Positions 55,902 through 64,000 of a DNA stretch of 64,000 nt are shown here, in pieces (position 1 is the stretch's first letter; each line of letters begins with the position of its first letter). Below the pieces are notes generated by a model, which was given only the letters and a program-made list of their open reading frames with translations, was not told where the DNA came from and ran no database searches. Source of the stretch: Herbaspirillum rhizosphaerae (GTDB lineage: Bacteria > Pseudomonadota > Gammaproteobacteria > Burkholderiales > Burkholderiaceae_D); NCBI RefSeq assembly GCF_001189965.1, contig NZ_LFLU01000004.1, positions 248,001 through 312,000 on the forward strand, read 5' to 3'. The position numbers and the translations under genes were made by a program.

Positions 55902-56948
55902 TTATTTCAAACTCAGACGAGCTACATTATTGCCGGTCGCCTGCAAATCCAGCTTGGAACCACGCAAGCTGGCGTCAACGCCGGCAGCATTGCCGATCAC
56001 CAGCGTTACCGGCTCCGTGATATCGAACGACTCCGAAGTGCCTGCCTTCAGCAGACGGGAAATTATGGTCGTCTTGTCGTTGCGGCGAATCTCGACCCAT
56101 GAATCCTCGCGGAAAGTCAGTCGCAGCAAATCCTTGCTGTTGCTGATATTCAGCCCGCCCGTGACGGGAGACGCCGGATTCACCGGCGCCGATGCGACGG
56201 TCGCTGCAGGCTTTTCTGCAGGCGCAGTTTCAGGCTGAGGCGCGGGCGTCGAAACAACGCTGGCCACGCGCTCGGACACATTCGTGATCGCCGAGCTGGT
56301 CGCGCTTGCCGCACTTGTTACTGCCGACTCAACCTTTTCCAGTTTGCTCTTGTCCGATCCATCCTGGACTTCGGGAGGCAGATCCTGTGTTTCTGCCGCC
56401 TGCACCGGCGCTTGCGACTCTTCCGTCGCAGCGGTCTTGCTGGCGGCTGATTTCAGCCAGGCCATCTGCGGCACGCCGCTCAACAGATCCGTTTCGTGGA
56501 TAGCGATTGCCGCCCCCGCCAGAATGACCACCAAAATGCCGCCCACGATCAATCCAGGCGATATTGCGCTGCGATTTCCCAGCGGCAGCGGCGACTCCGA
56601 AAACGGCGTCGACAAGGTGCGTTGCGGCACGATCGGTTCGTTACGGGCAGGACCTTCCTGCGGCAACATCGCTACCAGGGCATTGGCATCCAGCCCCAGC
56701 AGCTTGGCGTAGGCGCGTACAAAACCCCGCACGATGACCGCGCCCGGCAACGCGGCATAGTTATCGGCTTCAAGCGCGATCACTTGCCGGGTTGCAAACT
56801 TCAGCTGGCTGGCAGCATGTTCTACAGACCAGCCTTTGGCCTGGCGTTGTGCCGCCAATAGCGCGCCGGGTAATGCGACCTGCTTTACCTCTTCTGTTCC
56901 CGATACGAATTCGGGGACGGGCGCTTCATTTCCCTGCTGATCACTCAT
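55902..56948 (-). CDS. rodZ: RodZ-like cytoskeleton protein
   Basis: Links MreB to the cell wall machinery. The 348-residue protein has a HTH_25-type N-terminal domain (GALLAAQRQAKGWSVEHAAS to ALVAMLPQEG), one transmembrane helix (ISPGLIVGGILVVILAGAAI), a Ser/Ala/Pro linker and the C-terminal DUF4115 domain (LLRLTFREDSWVEIRRNDKT). ATG 56948 overlaps the end of pilF by 8 bp and has GGAG seven nt upstream; extending further would add 25 unlikely residues. Confidence 0.92.
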   Translation of the reverse strand: MSDQQGNEAPVPEFVSGTEEVKQVALPGALLAAQRQAKGWSVEHAASQLKFATRQVIALEADNYAALPGAVIVRGFVRAYAKLLGLDANALVAMLPQEGPARNEPIVPQRTLSTPFSESPLPLGNRSAISPGLIVGGILVVILAGAAIAIHETDLLSGVPQMAWLKSAASKTAATEESQAPVQAAETQDLPPEVQDGSDKSKLEKVESAVTSAASATSSAITNVSERVASVVSTPAPQPETAPAEKPAATVASAPVNPASPVTGGLNISNSKDLLRLTFREDSWVEIRRNDKTTIISRLLKAGTSESFDITEPVTLVIGNAAGVDASLRGSKLDLQATGNNVARLSLK

Positions 56949-57765
56949 CAAATGCTCCACGTTGATAAGCCGCGTATTCTGACGAAGACGGATAGCGGCG
57001 GCGCAACTGCACCGCCAGATCATTTTCGGCTGATTGATTGCCTAGTTTACGTTCAATCTTGATGGCAAGCCATAGTGCTTGAACATCCAGGACATTATTC
57101 TTTGCTGCGAGACCGATATGAAAGCGAGCGCGCTCGAACTCATTCCGGTCGAAATACAGCCTGGTCAGATTCACATTCGTCGCAAGACTGGCAGGCTCGT
57201 ACTGAAATGCCCGCGCAAAATAGCGCTCTGCAGCCTGCGCATCCTGCAATTTCATACTGCAGGCGCCGGCATTGGCAAGCGCCTTGCCGGGAGACTGGTA
57301 GGAACGGTTGCCGATTGCCGATTCAAAAAATGGCATCGCTTCGGCGGCACGGTCGTCATTGCACAAGAACCAGCCGTAGTTGTTGGCGAAGTCCGGATTA
57401 CCCGGCGCCAGCTTCAGCGCCCGCAAAAAATCGCTCTCCGCCAGCTGGCCCTGCCCCATTTCCATGTAAGCCAGCGCTCTCACGCTATAGGCGTCGGCGA
57501 GATCGGGAAGCGCCTGCAAGGCCAACCCGGCCTCATCCACCGCCACGCCGAACTGACGCTGCTCGTAGTAGCCGATCGCCAGTTGCAGGCGGATGTCCGC
57601 GCGCGTTTGCGCATCGGCGCGCACCGCGACGCGAGGAAGACTGGGAACAGAATTATCCGGAGCGGCAGCCGCAGCCATGTCCGATTTGGAGGAAGCACAT
57701 CCGGTCAGCAGCAAAGCAGGCGCCAGCGCAAACGCCACAAGGCTTTTCTGCCAGCTTCTCCTCAC
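56941..57765 (-). CDS. pilF: Type IV pilus biogenesis lipoprotein PilF/PilW
   Basis: Outer-membrane lipoprotein pilotin with TPRs (274 aa): lipobox LLLTGCASS, then about six TPR units ([40 protein letters not shown]) and a final [15 protein letters not shown] typical of PilW. The GTG at 57765 overlaps the rlmN stop (GTGA) and has GGAG at proper distance; frames upstream run into rlmN. In other species it is needed for PilQ secretin assembly; no other pilus gene is in this window. Confidence 0.92.
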   Translation of the reverse strand: MRRSWQKSLVAFALAPALLLTGCASSKSDMAAAAAPDNSVPSLPRVAVRADAQTRADIRLQLAIGYYEQRQFGVAVDEAGLALQALPDLADAYSVRALAYMEMGQGQLAESDFLRALKLAPGNPDFANNYGWFLCNDDRAAEAMPFFESAIGNRSYQSPGKALANAGACSMKLQDAQAAERYFARAFQYEPASLATNVNLTRLYFDRNEFERARFHIGLAAKNNVLDVQALWLAIKIERKLGNQSAENDLAVQLRRRYPSSSEYAAYQRGAFDE

Positions 57766-58943
57766 CCGGATATCTCCACGATGCGGCCGAAATCCTTGCC
57801 GAATTTTTGCTGGTATTCGGTCATCTTTTGCATGCGCTCCTGCACGCGCGTACGATCCTTCACCTCGCCGGCCAGTTGGCCGCACGCCGCGTCGATATCG
57901 TCGCCGCGCGTCTTGCGGATGGTCGTCACAATGCCGGCATCCATCAGAATCTGGGCAAACGCCTTGATCCGCGGATTATGCGAACGCTTCAAGCCCGACT
58001 CGGGGAAAGGATTGAAAGGAATCAGATTGAATTTGCACGGCACGGCAGCCTTGCTGTCGCCCCCGCCCTGCACCAGCGCAACCAGTTCGCGCGCGTGCGC
58101 GTCGCTGTCGTTGACGCCGTCCAGCATGCAGTATTCAAAGGTAACGAAATCACGCGGCGCGAATTCCAGATAGCGTTTGCAGGCAGCCATCAGTTCGTGC
58201 AGCGGATATTTTTTATTCAGGGGAATCAGACCGTCGCGCAAGGTATCGTTCGATGCGTGCAGCGACACTGCCAGGGCCACAGGGCATTCCTGCGACAGCT
58301 TGTCGATCATCGGCACCACGCCGCTGGTCGACAATGTCACGCGGCGGCGCGACAGACCGTAGGCGTTGTCGTCGAGCATCAGCTTCAGCGCGGTAACGGT
58401 AGGTTCGAAATTCAGCAAAGGCTCGCCCATGCCCATCATCACCACATTGGTGATCTGGCGCTCGCCTTTCGGGCCGGCCTCGACGCCTTTGGTCTTGCGC
58501 AGCTCAAACTCGGCCATCCAGAGCTGGCCGATGATTTCGCCCACGCTCAGGTTGCGGTTGAAGCCCTGCTTGCCGGTCGAGCAGAAACGGCAGTTCACCG
58601 CACAGCCGGCCTGGGTCGAAATACACAGGGTGCCGCGGTTTTCTTCGGGAATGAATACGGTTTCAACGGCATTGCCGTTGCCGACGTCCACCAGCCATTT
58701 GCGGGTGCCATCGGTAGAAGTGTGATCACTGATGATGGCCGGCGCAGCGACGAACGCGCGCGTGGACAGCTTTTCACGCAGTGATTTGGCGAGATCTGTC
58801 ATCTCGGCAAAATCGGCCACACCGTACTGGTGTATCCAACGTTGCAATTGTTTGGCGCGAAACGGCTTCTCACCCAACTCGCCACAGTAAGCGACGAGTT
58901 GCGCGGGATCCAGATCCAGCAGATTGGTGAGAGCTGTTGTCAT
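57762..58943 (-). CDS. rlmN: Dual-specificity 23S rRNA/tRNA adenine C2-methyltransferase RlmN
   Basis: Radical-SAM methylase (393 aa) of A2503 in 23S rRNA and A37 in some tRNAs. The cluster motif is [25 protein letters not shown] and [11 protein letters not shown] follow, with the C-terminal resolving Cys in [18 protein letters not shown] 58943 is preferred; the GTG four codons upstream is weaker. It lies 67 bp below ndk, with an 8-bp dyad between. Confidence 0.96.
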   Translation of the reverse strand: MTTALTNLLDLDPAQLVAYCGELGEKPFRAKQLQRWIHQYGVADFAEMTDLAKSLREKLSTRAFVAAPAIISDHTSTDGTRKWLVDVGNGNAVETVFIPEENRGTLCISTQAGCAVNCRFCSTGKQGFNRNLSVGEIIGQLWMAEFELRKTKGVEAGPKGERQITNVVMMGMGEPLLNFEPTVTALKLMLDDNAYGLSRRRVTLSTSGVVPMIDKLSQECPVALAVSLHASNDTLRDGLIPLNKKYPLHELMAACKRYLEFAPRDFVTFEYCMLDGVNDSDAHARELVALVQGGGDSKAAVPCKFNLIPFNPFPESGLKRSHNPRIKAFAQILMDAGIVTTIRKTRGDDIDAACGQLAGEVKDRTRVQERMQKMTEYQQKFGKDFGRIVEISG

Positions 58944-58965
58944 GACATGTACCACTTTTCGTTAA

Positions 58966-58995
58966 CCTTGATGCATAGATCGCTAAACATCAAGG
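58966..58995. other. Dyad between ndk and rlmN
   Basis: CCTTGATG (58966-58973) and CATCAAGG (58988-58995) with a 14-nt loop. Not a standard terminator; could be an mRNA structure between the two genes. Confidence 0.5.
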
Positions 58996-59010
58996 ACAAC
59001 TTGCTGCAAA

Positions 59011-59436
59011 TTAACGCGAGTAGATGTTCAGCGCCGGGAAGAAATACGAGATTTCAACCTTGGCTGTTTCTGCTGCGTCGGAACCGTGTACTGCGTTGGC
59101 ATCGATGGAATCAGCGAAATCGGCGCGGATTGTGCCTTTTTCTGCCTTCTTCGGATCGGTTGCGCCCATCAGGTCGCGGTGCTTCAGGATGGCATTTTCG
59201 CCTTCCAGGGCTTGCACGATCACAGGACCGGAGACCATGAAGTCAACCAGATCCTTGAAGAAAGGACGCTCGCGGTGAACCGCGTAGAAACCTTCAGCTT
59301 CCGCACGCGACAAGTGAATCATGCGCGCAGCGATAATTTTCAGGCCGGCGTTTTCGAAACGGGAATAAATCTGACCGATCACGTTTTTCGCAACTGCGTC
59401 CGGTTTGATAATCGACAGGGTGCGTTCAATTGCCAT
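59011..59436 (-). CDS. ndk: Nucleoside diphosphate kinase
   Basis: Balances NTP and dNTP pools by phosphate transfer through a His intermediate. The 141-residue protein has [17 protein letters not shown] and the active-site His117 in [11 protein letters not shown] 59436 has GGAG nine nt upstream. It is the first gene of the long minus-strand block (ndk-rlmN-pilF-rodZ-ispG-hisS...), with its own promoter. Confidence 0.98.
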   Translation of the reverse strand: MAIERTLSIIKPDAVAKNVIGQIYSRFENAGLKIIAARMIHLSRAEAEGFYAVHRERPFFKDLVDFMVSGPVIVQALEGENAILKHRDLMGATDPKKAEKGTIRADFADSIDANAVHGSDAAETAKVEISYFFPALNIYSR

Positions 59437-59498
59437 GTGTAAAAACTCCAATAAAAAGAAAGGGTTAAGCCGTTAATCAACAATTCAATCAACCTTTG

Positions 59499-59507
59499 AT
59501 TCTAGCA
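59499..59507 (-). promoter_or_regulatory. Putative extended -10 promoter of ndk
   Basis: On the minus strand TGCTAGAAT fits TG-N-TATAAT with one mismatch, 63 nt before the ndk start. No strong -35 is visible. On the plus side of the same gap TGCTATGCT (59622-59630) could serve the BI-1 gene. Confidence 0.45.
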
Positions 59508-59660
59508 CGAAAAGGCCATTTATCAGCCTAATTTGCTGCAAAGCATGACATTTTGACAAATACAAGAGAAAATCCCTCATCGAACTTCGCGACCCGGAAC
59601 ATGTCCTACACAGGACTGTCGTGCTATGCTTGGTTCGCATTTATCGCAACTGGAGGAAGA

Positions 59661-60353
59661 ATGAGTCAATACCCACAAAACGCATTTGAAACTGTCAGCA
59701 CCGGCGCCGTCGTACGCAACCGCGTGCTGCGCAACACTTACTGGCTACTCGCATTGTCCATGATCCCGACCGTACTGGGTGCATGGCTGGGCGTGCAGAT
59801 GCATTTCAGCATGTTCGCCGGCAGCCCGATGATCGGTTTCGTCGTGTTCATGGCGGTGGCATTCGGTTTCTTCTATGCAATCGAAAAAACCAAGAATTCC
59901 GGCCTGGGCGTCGCCGTGCTGCTCGGCTTCACCTTCTTCATGGGCCTGATGCTGTCGCGCCTGATCGAATACACGCTGGGATTTTCCAACGGCGGTACGC
60001 TGATCATGACGGCATTTGGCGGAACAGCGCTGATTTTCGGCGTGATGGCAACGGTCGCCACGGTATCCAAGCGCGATTTCTCGGGCATGAGCAAATGGCT
60101 GTTTGCCGGCCTGCTGGTGATCGTCGTGGCGTCGCTGGCAAATATTTTCCTGCAAATGCCGGCGCTGCAACTGACGATTTCCGTGGTGGCCATCGCGATC
60201 TTCTCTGCCTACATTCTGTTTGACGTGCAGCAAGTGATCAACGGCGGCGAAACCAATTACATCTCGGCAACACTGCGTATTTATCTGGACGTGTACAACG
60301 TGTTCGTCAACCTGCTGTCGATTCTCGGCATCTTTGGCGGCAACCGCGACTGA
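59661..60353 (+). CDS. Bax inhibitor-1/YccA family membrane protein
   Basis: A 230-residue protein with seven predicted helices and the family ending RIYLDVYNVFVNLLSILGIF. E. coli YccA interacts with FtsH and limits its action; others conduct calcium or protons. The role here is inferred. ATG 59661 follows GGAGGAAG, an excellent site; upstream in-frame codons (to 59553) are untranslated. The hairpin GTCCT-ACAC-AGGAC (59603-59616) lies in the leader. Confidence 0.93.
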   Translation: MSQYPQNAFETVSTGAVVRNRVLRNTYWLLALSMIPTVLGAWLGVQMHFSMFAGSPMIGFVVFMAVAFGFFYAIEKTKNSGLGVAVLLGFTFFMGLMLSRLIEYTLGFSNGGTLIMTAFGGTALIFGVMATVATVSKRDFSGMSKWLFAGLLVIVVASLANIFLQMPALQLTISVVAIAIFSAYILFDVQQVINGGETNYISATLRIYLDVYNVFVNLLSILGIFGGNRD

Positions 60354-60371
60354 TCTCGATTGACGCCCAAT

Positions 60372-60399
60372 AAAAAGCCGACCTCCTGGTCGGCTTTTT
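60372..60399. terminator. Terminator after the BI-1 gene
   Basis: AAAAAGCCGACC-TCCT-GGTCGGCTTTTT, a 12-bp stem with a T-run, shared with the convergent rlmD end. Confidence 0.95.
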
Positions 60400-60432
60400 T
60401 ACGTCTTTCGTTCAGTCAGGCGACGAATCGAT

Positions 60433-61791
60433 TCACTCATCCAGATCGAAAACCGCCATCGATTCCACGTGCGCCGTATGCGGGAACATGTTGACCACGC
60501 CGGCCAGCTTCAGACGGTAGCCACCGCCATTCACCAGCTCGCCGGAGTCCCGCGCCAGCGTCGCCGGATTGCATGACACGTATACGATCCGCTTGGGTTT
60601 CAGATGAGCGTGCTGCTCGCCAAGACCGGCGATCGCCTTGCATACTTCCAGCGCGCCTTCGCGTGGCGGATCGATCAGCATGCGATCGAACTTGCCCAAG
60701 GCGACGAAATCTTCCGTCGTCGCTTCGAACAGATTGCGGCAATAAAACGAGGTCTTTTCAGCGACATTGTTGACCTTGGCGTTGTCAGCCGCACGCTCCG
60801 TCAGCGCAGTGCTTCCCTCGATACCGACCACCTCTTTCGCCATCGTGGCAATCGGCAAAGTGAAGTTGCCCAGGCCGCAGAACAAGTCGGCGACGCGGTC
60901 TTCCGGCTGCGCATCCAGCAGGCGCAGAGCCCGCGCTACCAGCACGCGATTGATCTGGTGATTGACCTGCGTGAAATCGGTCGGCTTGAACGGCATGCGA
61001 ATACCGAACTCGGGCAAGGTGTAATGCAGATTCGACTGCGGCGGATAGTACGGATAAGCGGTATCAGGCCCCTTGGGCTGCAACCACCATTCGACCTTGT
61101 ATTCGTCGGCGAAGGCCTTCAGCTTGACTTCATCATCGGCGCTCGGCGGCTCCATCACGCGCAGCACCATCACGGTCGTTTTCTGGCCGTCGTCTCCTTC
61201 GCCGATCGCCAGCTCGATTTGCGGCAGGCGCTCAATGATGGATAGCGAACCGATCAGATGGCGCAGCGGCACCAGCATCGCGGAAACATGCGGCGGCAGG
61301 ATTTCACAGGTTTTCATGTCGCTCACGAAGGGCGATTTTTTTTCATGAAAACCAACCAGCACGGTGCCTTTCTTGACCACGTTCTTGACCGAAATCCGGG
61401 CACGATAACGGTAACCCCAGGTCGGCCCGTAAATCGGACGCAACATGGTCTCGGCCTTGAGCTTGCTGAGATGCCAGAGATTGTCTTCCAGCACGCGCTG
61501 CTTCATGGCGACCTGCGCGGAAGGCTCCAGATGCTGCATGGCGCAGCCGCCGCAGATGCCGAAATAGTCGCATTGCGGCTTGACGCGCAACGAGGATTCG
61601 CGATGCAAGGCCGTCATCGTGGCGGCTTCCCACTTCGGCTTCTTGCGATAAGAGTGGAAGCTGACCTGCTCTCCCGGCAACGCGCCTTCGACGAACACGA
61701 CTTTGCCTTGGGTGCCATCTTCGTTCGCCAGATGGCCGACGCCGCGCCCATCCATGTCGAGGGCTTTGATATCGATAATATTTTGCTGCAT
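60433..61791 (-). CDS. rlmD: 23S rRNA (uracil-5-)-methyltransferase RlmD
   Basis: Methylates U1939 of 23S rRNA with SAM. The 452-residue protein has a TRAM domain (1-50), 4Fe-4S cysteines (Cys74, Cys80, Cys83 in CDYFGICGGC plus one near 162), the SAM motif VADLFCGLGNFTLP and the catalytic Cys in VSCNPATLARD. It lies between rpoS and the convergent BI-1 gene. Confidence 0.95.
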   Translation of the reverse strand: MQQNIIDIKALDMDGRGVGHLANEDGTQGKVVFVEGALPGEQVSFHSYRKKPKWEAATMTALHRESSLRVKPQCDYFGICGGCAMQHLEPSAQVAMKQRVLEDNLWHLSKLKAETMLRPIYGPTWGYRYRARISVKNVVKKGTVLVGFHEKKSPFVSDMKTCEILPPHVSAMLVPLRHLIGSLSIIERLPQIELAIGEGDDGQKTTVMVLRVMEPPSADDEVKLKAFADEYKVEWWLQPKGPDTAYPYYPPQSNLHYTLPEFGIRMPFKPTDFTQVNHQINRVLVARALRLLDAQPEDRVADLFCGLGNFTLPIATMAKEVVGIEGSTALTERAADNAKVNNVAEKTSFYCRNLFEATTEDFVALGKFDRMLIDPPREGALEVCKAIAGLGEQHAHLKPKRIVYVSCNPATLARDSGELVNGGGYRLKLAGVVNMFPHTAHVESMAVFDLDE

Positions 61792-61890
61792 AGAAACTAT
61801 AGATGCGGCCGCCGTCGCAGCCGAAAAAACTAAAACCGCTATTGTCGGCGATCCGGGGACCGGAGGGAAGCTAAAACGCCACCGGCGCGA

Positions 61891-62916
61891 CTAGAACAGC
61901 GCGTCCTTGCTGACGCCGCGCGACACCAGCGTGCGTTTGAGCTTGATCAGCGCCTCTTGCTGGACCTGGCGTACGCGCTCGCGGGTGATGCCCATTTCGG
62001 TTGCGAGTTGCTCCAGCGTCGATGGGTCGTCGTTGTCGAGGCCGAAACGGCGCGTGATGACGATTCTTTGTTTATCCGGCAAGTTTTTGAGCCAGTCGCG
62101 AATCAAGATCGACATTTCATGCGATTCCGCCTGGGTATCGGGATTCTCATCCATCGAGCCCGGCAGCAGATCGATCAGGCTGGCCTGAGGATCGTTGTCC
62201 AGCGGCGTATCGAGCGAAGCGGCGTGTTCGGACAGGGTCAATACATCCTGCACGTCTTCCACCGGTCTATCCACCAGATGGGCGATATCTTCGGCAGTGG
62301 CGTCGCGGCCGTCGTGCTGCTGCGCTTCCAGATGGTATTTGGCGCGCAGGATCTGGTTGAGCTCGCGCACCATGTGTACGGGCAAACGCACCGTACGCGC
62401 CTGGTTCATGATGGCGCGCTCAATGCTCTGGCGTATCCACCAGGTAGCATAGGTCGAAAAACGGAAACCGCGCTCGGGTTCGAACTTGTCGATGGCGCGC
62501 ATCAGGCCGAGATTGCCTTCTTCGATGAGATCGAGCAAGGCCACGCCCCGATTGATGTAATGCTTGGCAATCGACACCACCAGACGCAGGTTGTGCTCGA
62601 TCATTTTTTGACGGGAAGCAAAATCGCCCTGCTTGGCGAGCGTAGCGAAGTACAGCTCTTCCGGGGCGGTCAGCAACGGCCGGGTGCCGATCTGATTGAG
62701 GTAATGCTGGGTGGTGTCGGTAGAGAGTTCGGCGGCGAGGACCTTCTTCAGCTCCTCCACGCCCTCGACGGCGACGACAACTTCCGCTTCGCCGTCGCCT
62801 TCGGCAGGCTCGCCCTCCTCAATCACTTCCAGATCGTCGGCAGCATCCATTGGCTCGACTGGGTCGTCCGATCGGGACTCGTCATCTGGCAGGTGATCTT
62901 GAGGGCGTGGGCTCAT
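61891..62916 (-). CDS. rpoS: RNA polymerase sigma factor RpoS
   Basis: Stationary-phase and general-stress sigma factor, 341 aa. Regions 1.2 ([20 protein letters not shown]), 2 ([31 protein letters not shown]), 3 and 4 ([20 protein letters not shown]) are complete. An acidic N-terminal lead (about residues 20-48) is longer than in E. coli. It begins 3 bp after nlpD; in E. coli the main rpoS promoter lies within nlpD, and the same is likely here. The stop is followed by a short CGCC-GGT-GGCG-TTTT motif that may terminate. Confidence 0.97.
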   Translation of the reverse strand: MSPRPQDHLPDDESRSDDPVEPMDAADDLEVIEEGEPAEGDGEAEVVVAVEGVEELKKVLAAELSTDTTQHYLNQIGTRPLLTAPEELYFATLAKQGDFASRQKMIEHNLRLVVSIAKHYINRGVALLDLIEEGNLGLMRAIDKFEPERGFRFSTYATWWIRQSIERAIMNQARTVRLPVHMVRELNQILRAKYHLEAQQHDGRDATAEDIAHLVDRPVEDVQDVLTLSEHAASLDTPLDNDPQASLIDLLPGSMDENPDTQAESHEMSILIRDWLKNLPDKQRIVITRRFGLDNDDPSTLEQLATEMGITRERVRQVQQEALIKLKRTLVSRGVSKDALF

Positions 62917-62919
62917 ACG

Positions 62920-63930
62920 CTAACGTGGCGGCAGGTATTTCGACGGATCGACAGGTTTGCCTTGCTGACGAATTTCGAAGTGCAGCTTGACGCTGTCGCT
63001 ATCCGAATTCCCCATCTCGGCAATCTTCTGCCCCTTGGTTACAGCTTGCCCTTCCTTCACCAATATCGTCTTGTTGTGCGCATAGGCCGACAAGAGATTG
63101 TTCGTGTGCTTGACGATCACCAGGTTGCCATAGCCGCGGATGCCGGCGCCGGCATACATGACCTTGCCCGCTCCGGCCGCCAGCACCGGCTGGCCGCTCT
63201 TGCCGGCGATGTCGACGCCCTTCTTGCCGCCCTCGAACGTGCCGATAACCTTGCCTTCTGCCGGCCACATCCACGAGACTGCGTCGTCGTCCGCTGCCGG
63301 CGCCGCTGCCGCAGGTGCCGGCGCCGGTTTATCCGCTGCATGCGCGGGCTCGGTCTTGGCCGGCGCTGCTGCCTGCGTTGTTGCCGCCGCAGGCGCGCTG
63401 GTCGGCGCAGTATCCGGTTTTTCCATTTCGGCCAATGTGCTGTCCGAATAGGCGCGCTTGTCGCCGCGCGGACCGATCTTGTTGCTGCCGACGCCGGCGA
63501 CCGGCGCCGCAACGCCGTTATTGGCTGCCGTCGATGCGCCCAAGGGCTTGACTTCGATACCACCCGACGTACCGCCGACCACTACCGCGCCGGTTTGCAC
63601 GCCGTCAGGCGGCGACACCCGCAGCACCTGATCGACCTTGATGTCGTTCGGATTGGTCAGGTTGTTCCAGGCGACGATATCGCGATAGCTCTGCCCCGAC
63701 TCCAGCGCGATACGGTACAGCGTATCGCCCTTCTTCACCGTGTAATAACCTTTTCCTTCGGGACGCGCTGCTGCGGCGGCTGCTGCAGGCTTGCTTGCGT
63801 CGACAACCGGCTGGGAAGAGTTCCCCGTGCGATCCACCACAGGAGCCGCGATACGCGGCGTAGTCGAACACGCTGCAAGCAGACTGACGGAAATCCCCAG
63901 GCAAACCAAACGATTTTTTTTCATGCTCAT
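62920..63930 (-). CDS. nlpD: Murein hydrolase activator NlpD (LysM-LytM lipoprotein)
   Basis: Outer-membrane lipoprotein (336 aa): lipobox LLAAC (Cys21), a LysM domain (about 55-100, YYTVKKGDTLYRIALESGQS), a long Ala/Pro/Thr-rich linker and a C-terminal LytM domain. LytM lacks the full metal-binding HxxxD/HxH set (GVDIAGK at the first site), as in NlpD proteins, which activate amidase AmiC rather than cut peptidoglycan. ATG 63930 or 63924 are both possible; neither has a clear SD. Directly upstream of rpoS. Confidence 0.94.
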   Translation of the reverse strand: MSMKKNRLVCLGISVSLLAACSTTPRIAAPVVDRTGNSSQPVVDASKPAAAAAAARPEGKGYYTVKKGDTLYRIALESGQSYRDIVAWNNLTNPNDIKVDQVLRVSPPDGVQTGAVVVGGTSGGIEVKPLGASTAANNGVAAPVAGVGSNKIGPRGDKRAYSDSTLAEMEKPDTAPTSAPAAATTQAAAPAKTEPAHAADKPAPAPAAAAPAADDDAVSWMWPAEGKVIGTFEGGKKGVDIAGKSGQPVLAAGAGKVMYAGAGIRGYGNLVIVKHTNNLLSAYAHNKTILVKEGQAVTKGQKIAEMGNSDSDSVKLHFEIRQQGKPVDPSKYLPPR

Positions 63931-64000
63931 TACATTAATTTTGTACAACGATAACGTTGACCCGCGCCTTGCGCGAGAAGTTCATCGGGACAAGCAAGGC

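Noticed and set aside
63935-64000. A 21-codon open stretch on the minus strand ending 4 nt before nlpD
   Set aside because: It could be the 3' end of an upstream gene (pcm is common there), but the peptide is too short to recognise and another frame is open as well.

Overview
The window is a GC-rich, gene-dense stretch of chromosome from a betaproteobacterium, most likely Oxalobacteraceae of the Herbaspirillum type. This rests on gene order and protein families: the long minus-strand block ndk-rlmN-pilF-rodZ-ispG-hisS-yfgM-bamB-der-hfq-hflX-hflK-hflC-hisZ-purA, the nlpD-rpoS pair, the cysS-alkA-accA-tilS run, a HisZ-type histidine pathway, and the RNase E and RNase R N-/C-terminal styles. The genus is an inference; no search was run. 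I see no prophage, insertion sequence, CRISPR array or obvious genomic island.

Layout. 1-2.1 kb: 3' part of rne with a strong terminator. 2.3-5.4 kb: overlapping molybdenum cofactor genes moaA-mobA-moeA, then an aldehyde dehydrogenase of the coniferyl-aldehyde type. 6.9-13.2 kb (minus): rmuC, a group 2 truncated haemoglobin, an FtsX-type permease without its ATPase, a zinc alcohol dehydrogenase and a small membrane coiled-coil protein. 13.3-16.1 kb: a cluster of small, mostly secreted proteins (LprI-like, PsiF-repeat, DUF3096-like, two tandem Asr-like Ala/Lys-rich proteins) around a LysE exporter. 16.2-21 kb (minus): tilS, accA, an AlkA-like glycosylase and cysS. 21.2-25.8 kb (plus): a TPR protein coupled to an L,D-transpeptidase, secreted and cytosolic cyclophilins, and lpxH. 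25.9-30.2 kb (minus): cysE, rlmB, rnr.

30.4-31.3 kb holds the most unusual part: two identical tRNA-Leu(CAG) genes, each with its own sigma70-like promoter, each inside a near-perfect 242-bp duplication. Each tRNA is followed by a hairpin terminator, a compact three-hairpin segment that ends in a copy of the tRNA 3' end (16 nt including CCA), and a second terminator. The terminators share a GAAA loop and flanks but have stems that differ by paired changes. This resembles in plan the rtT repeats of the E. coli tyrT locus.

31.3-39.3 kb (minus): a very large alpha-2-macroglobulin protein with an intact thioester motif, translationally coupled to penicillin-binding protein 1C. 39.4-42.7 kb: a LysR regulator divergent from an MFS exporter and a PRISE-type reductase that lacks the usual active-site tyrosine pair. 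42.8-59.4 kb (minus): the conserved core block listed above, covering purine salvage and synthesis, HflKC, HflX, Hfq, Der, BamB, HisRS with a His/Asp tail, IspG, RodZ, PilF, RlmN and Ndk. 59.6-63.9 kb: a BI-1/YccA membrane protein (plus), then rlmD, rpoS and nlpD (minus). The right edge lies just upstream of nlpD.

Most of the window is ordinary housekeeping sequence. The observations worth follow-up are the tRNA-Leu/3'-end repeat array, the Tyr-less PRISE enzyme, the TPR/L,D-transpeptidase module with matching C-terminal domains, and a few odd protein tails.
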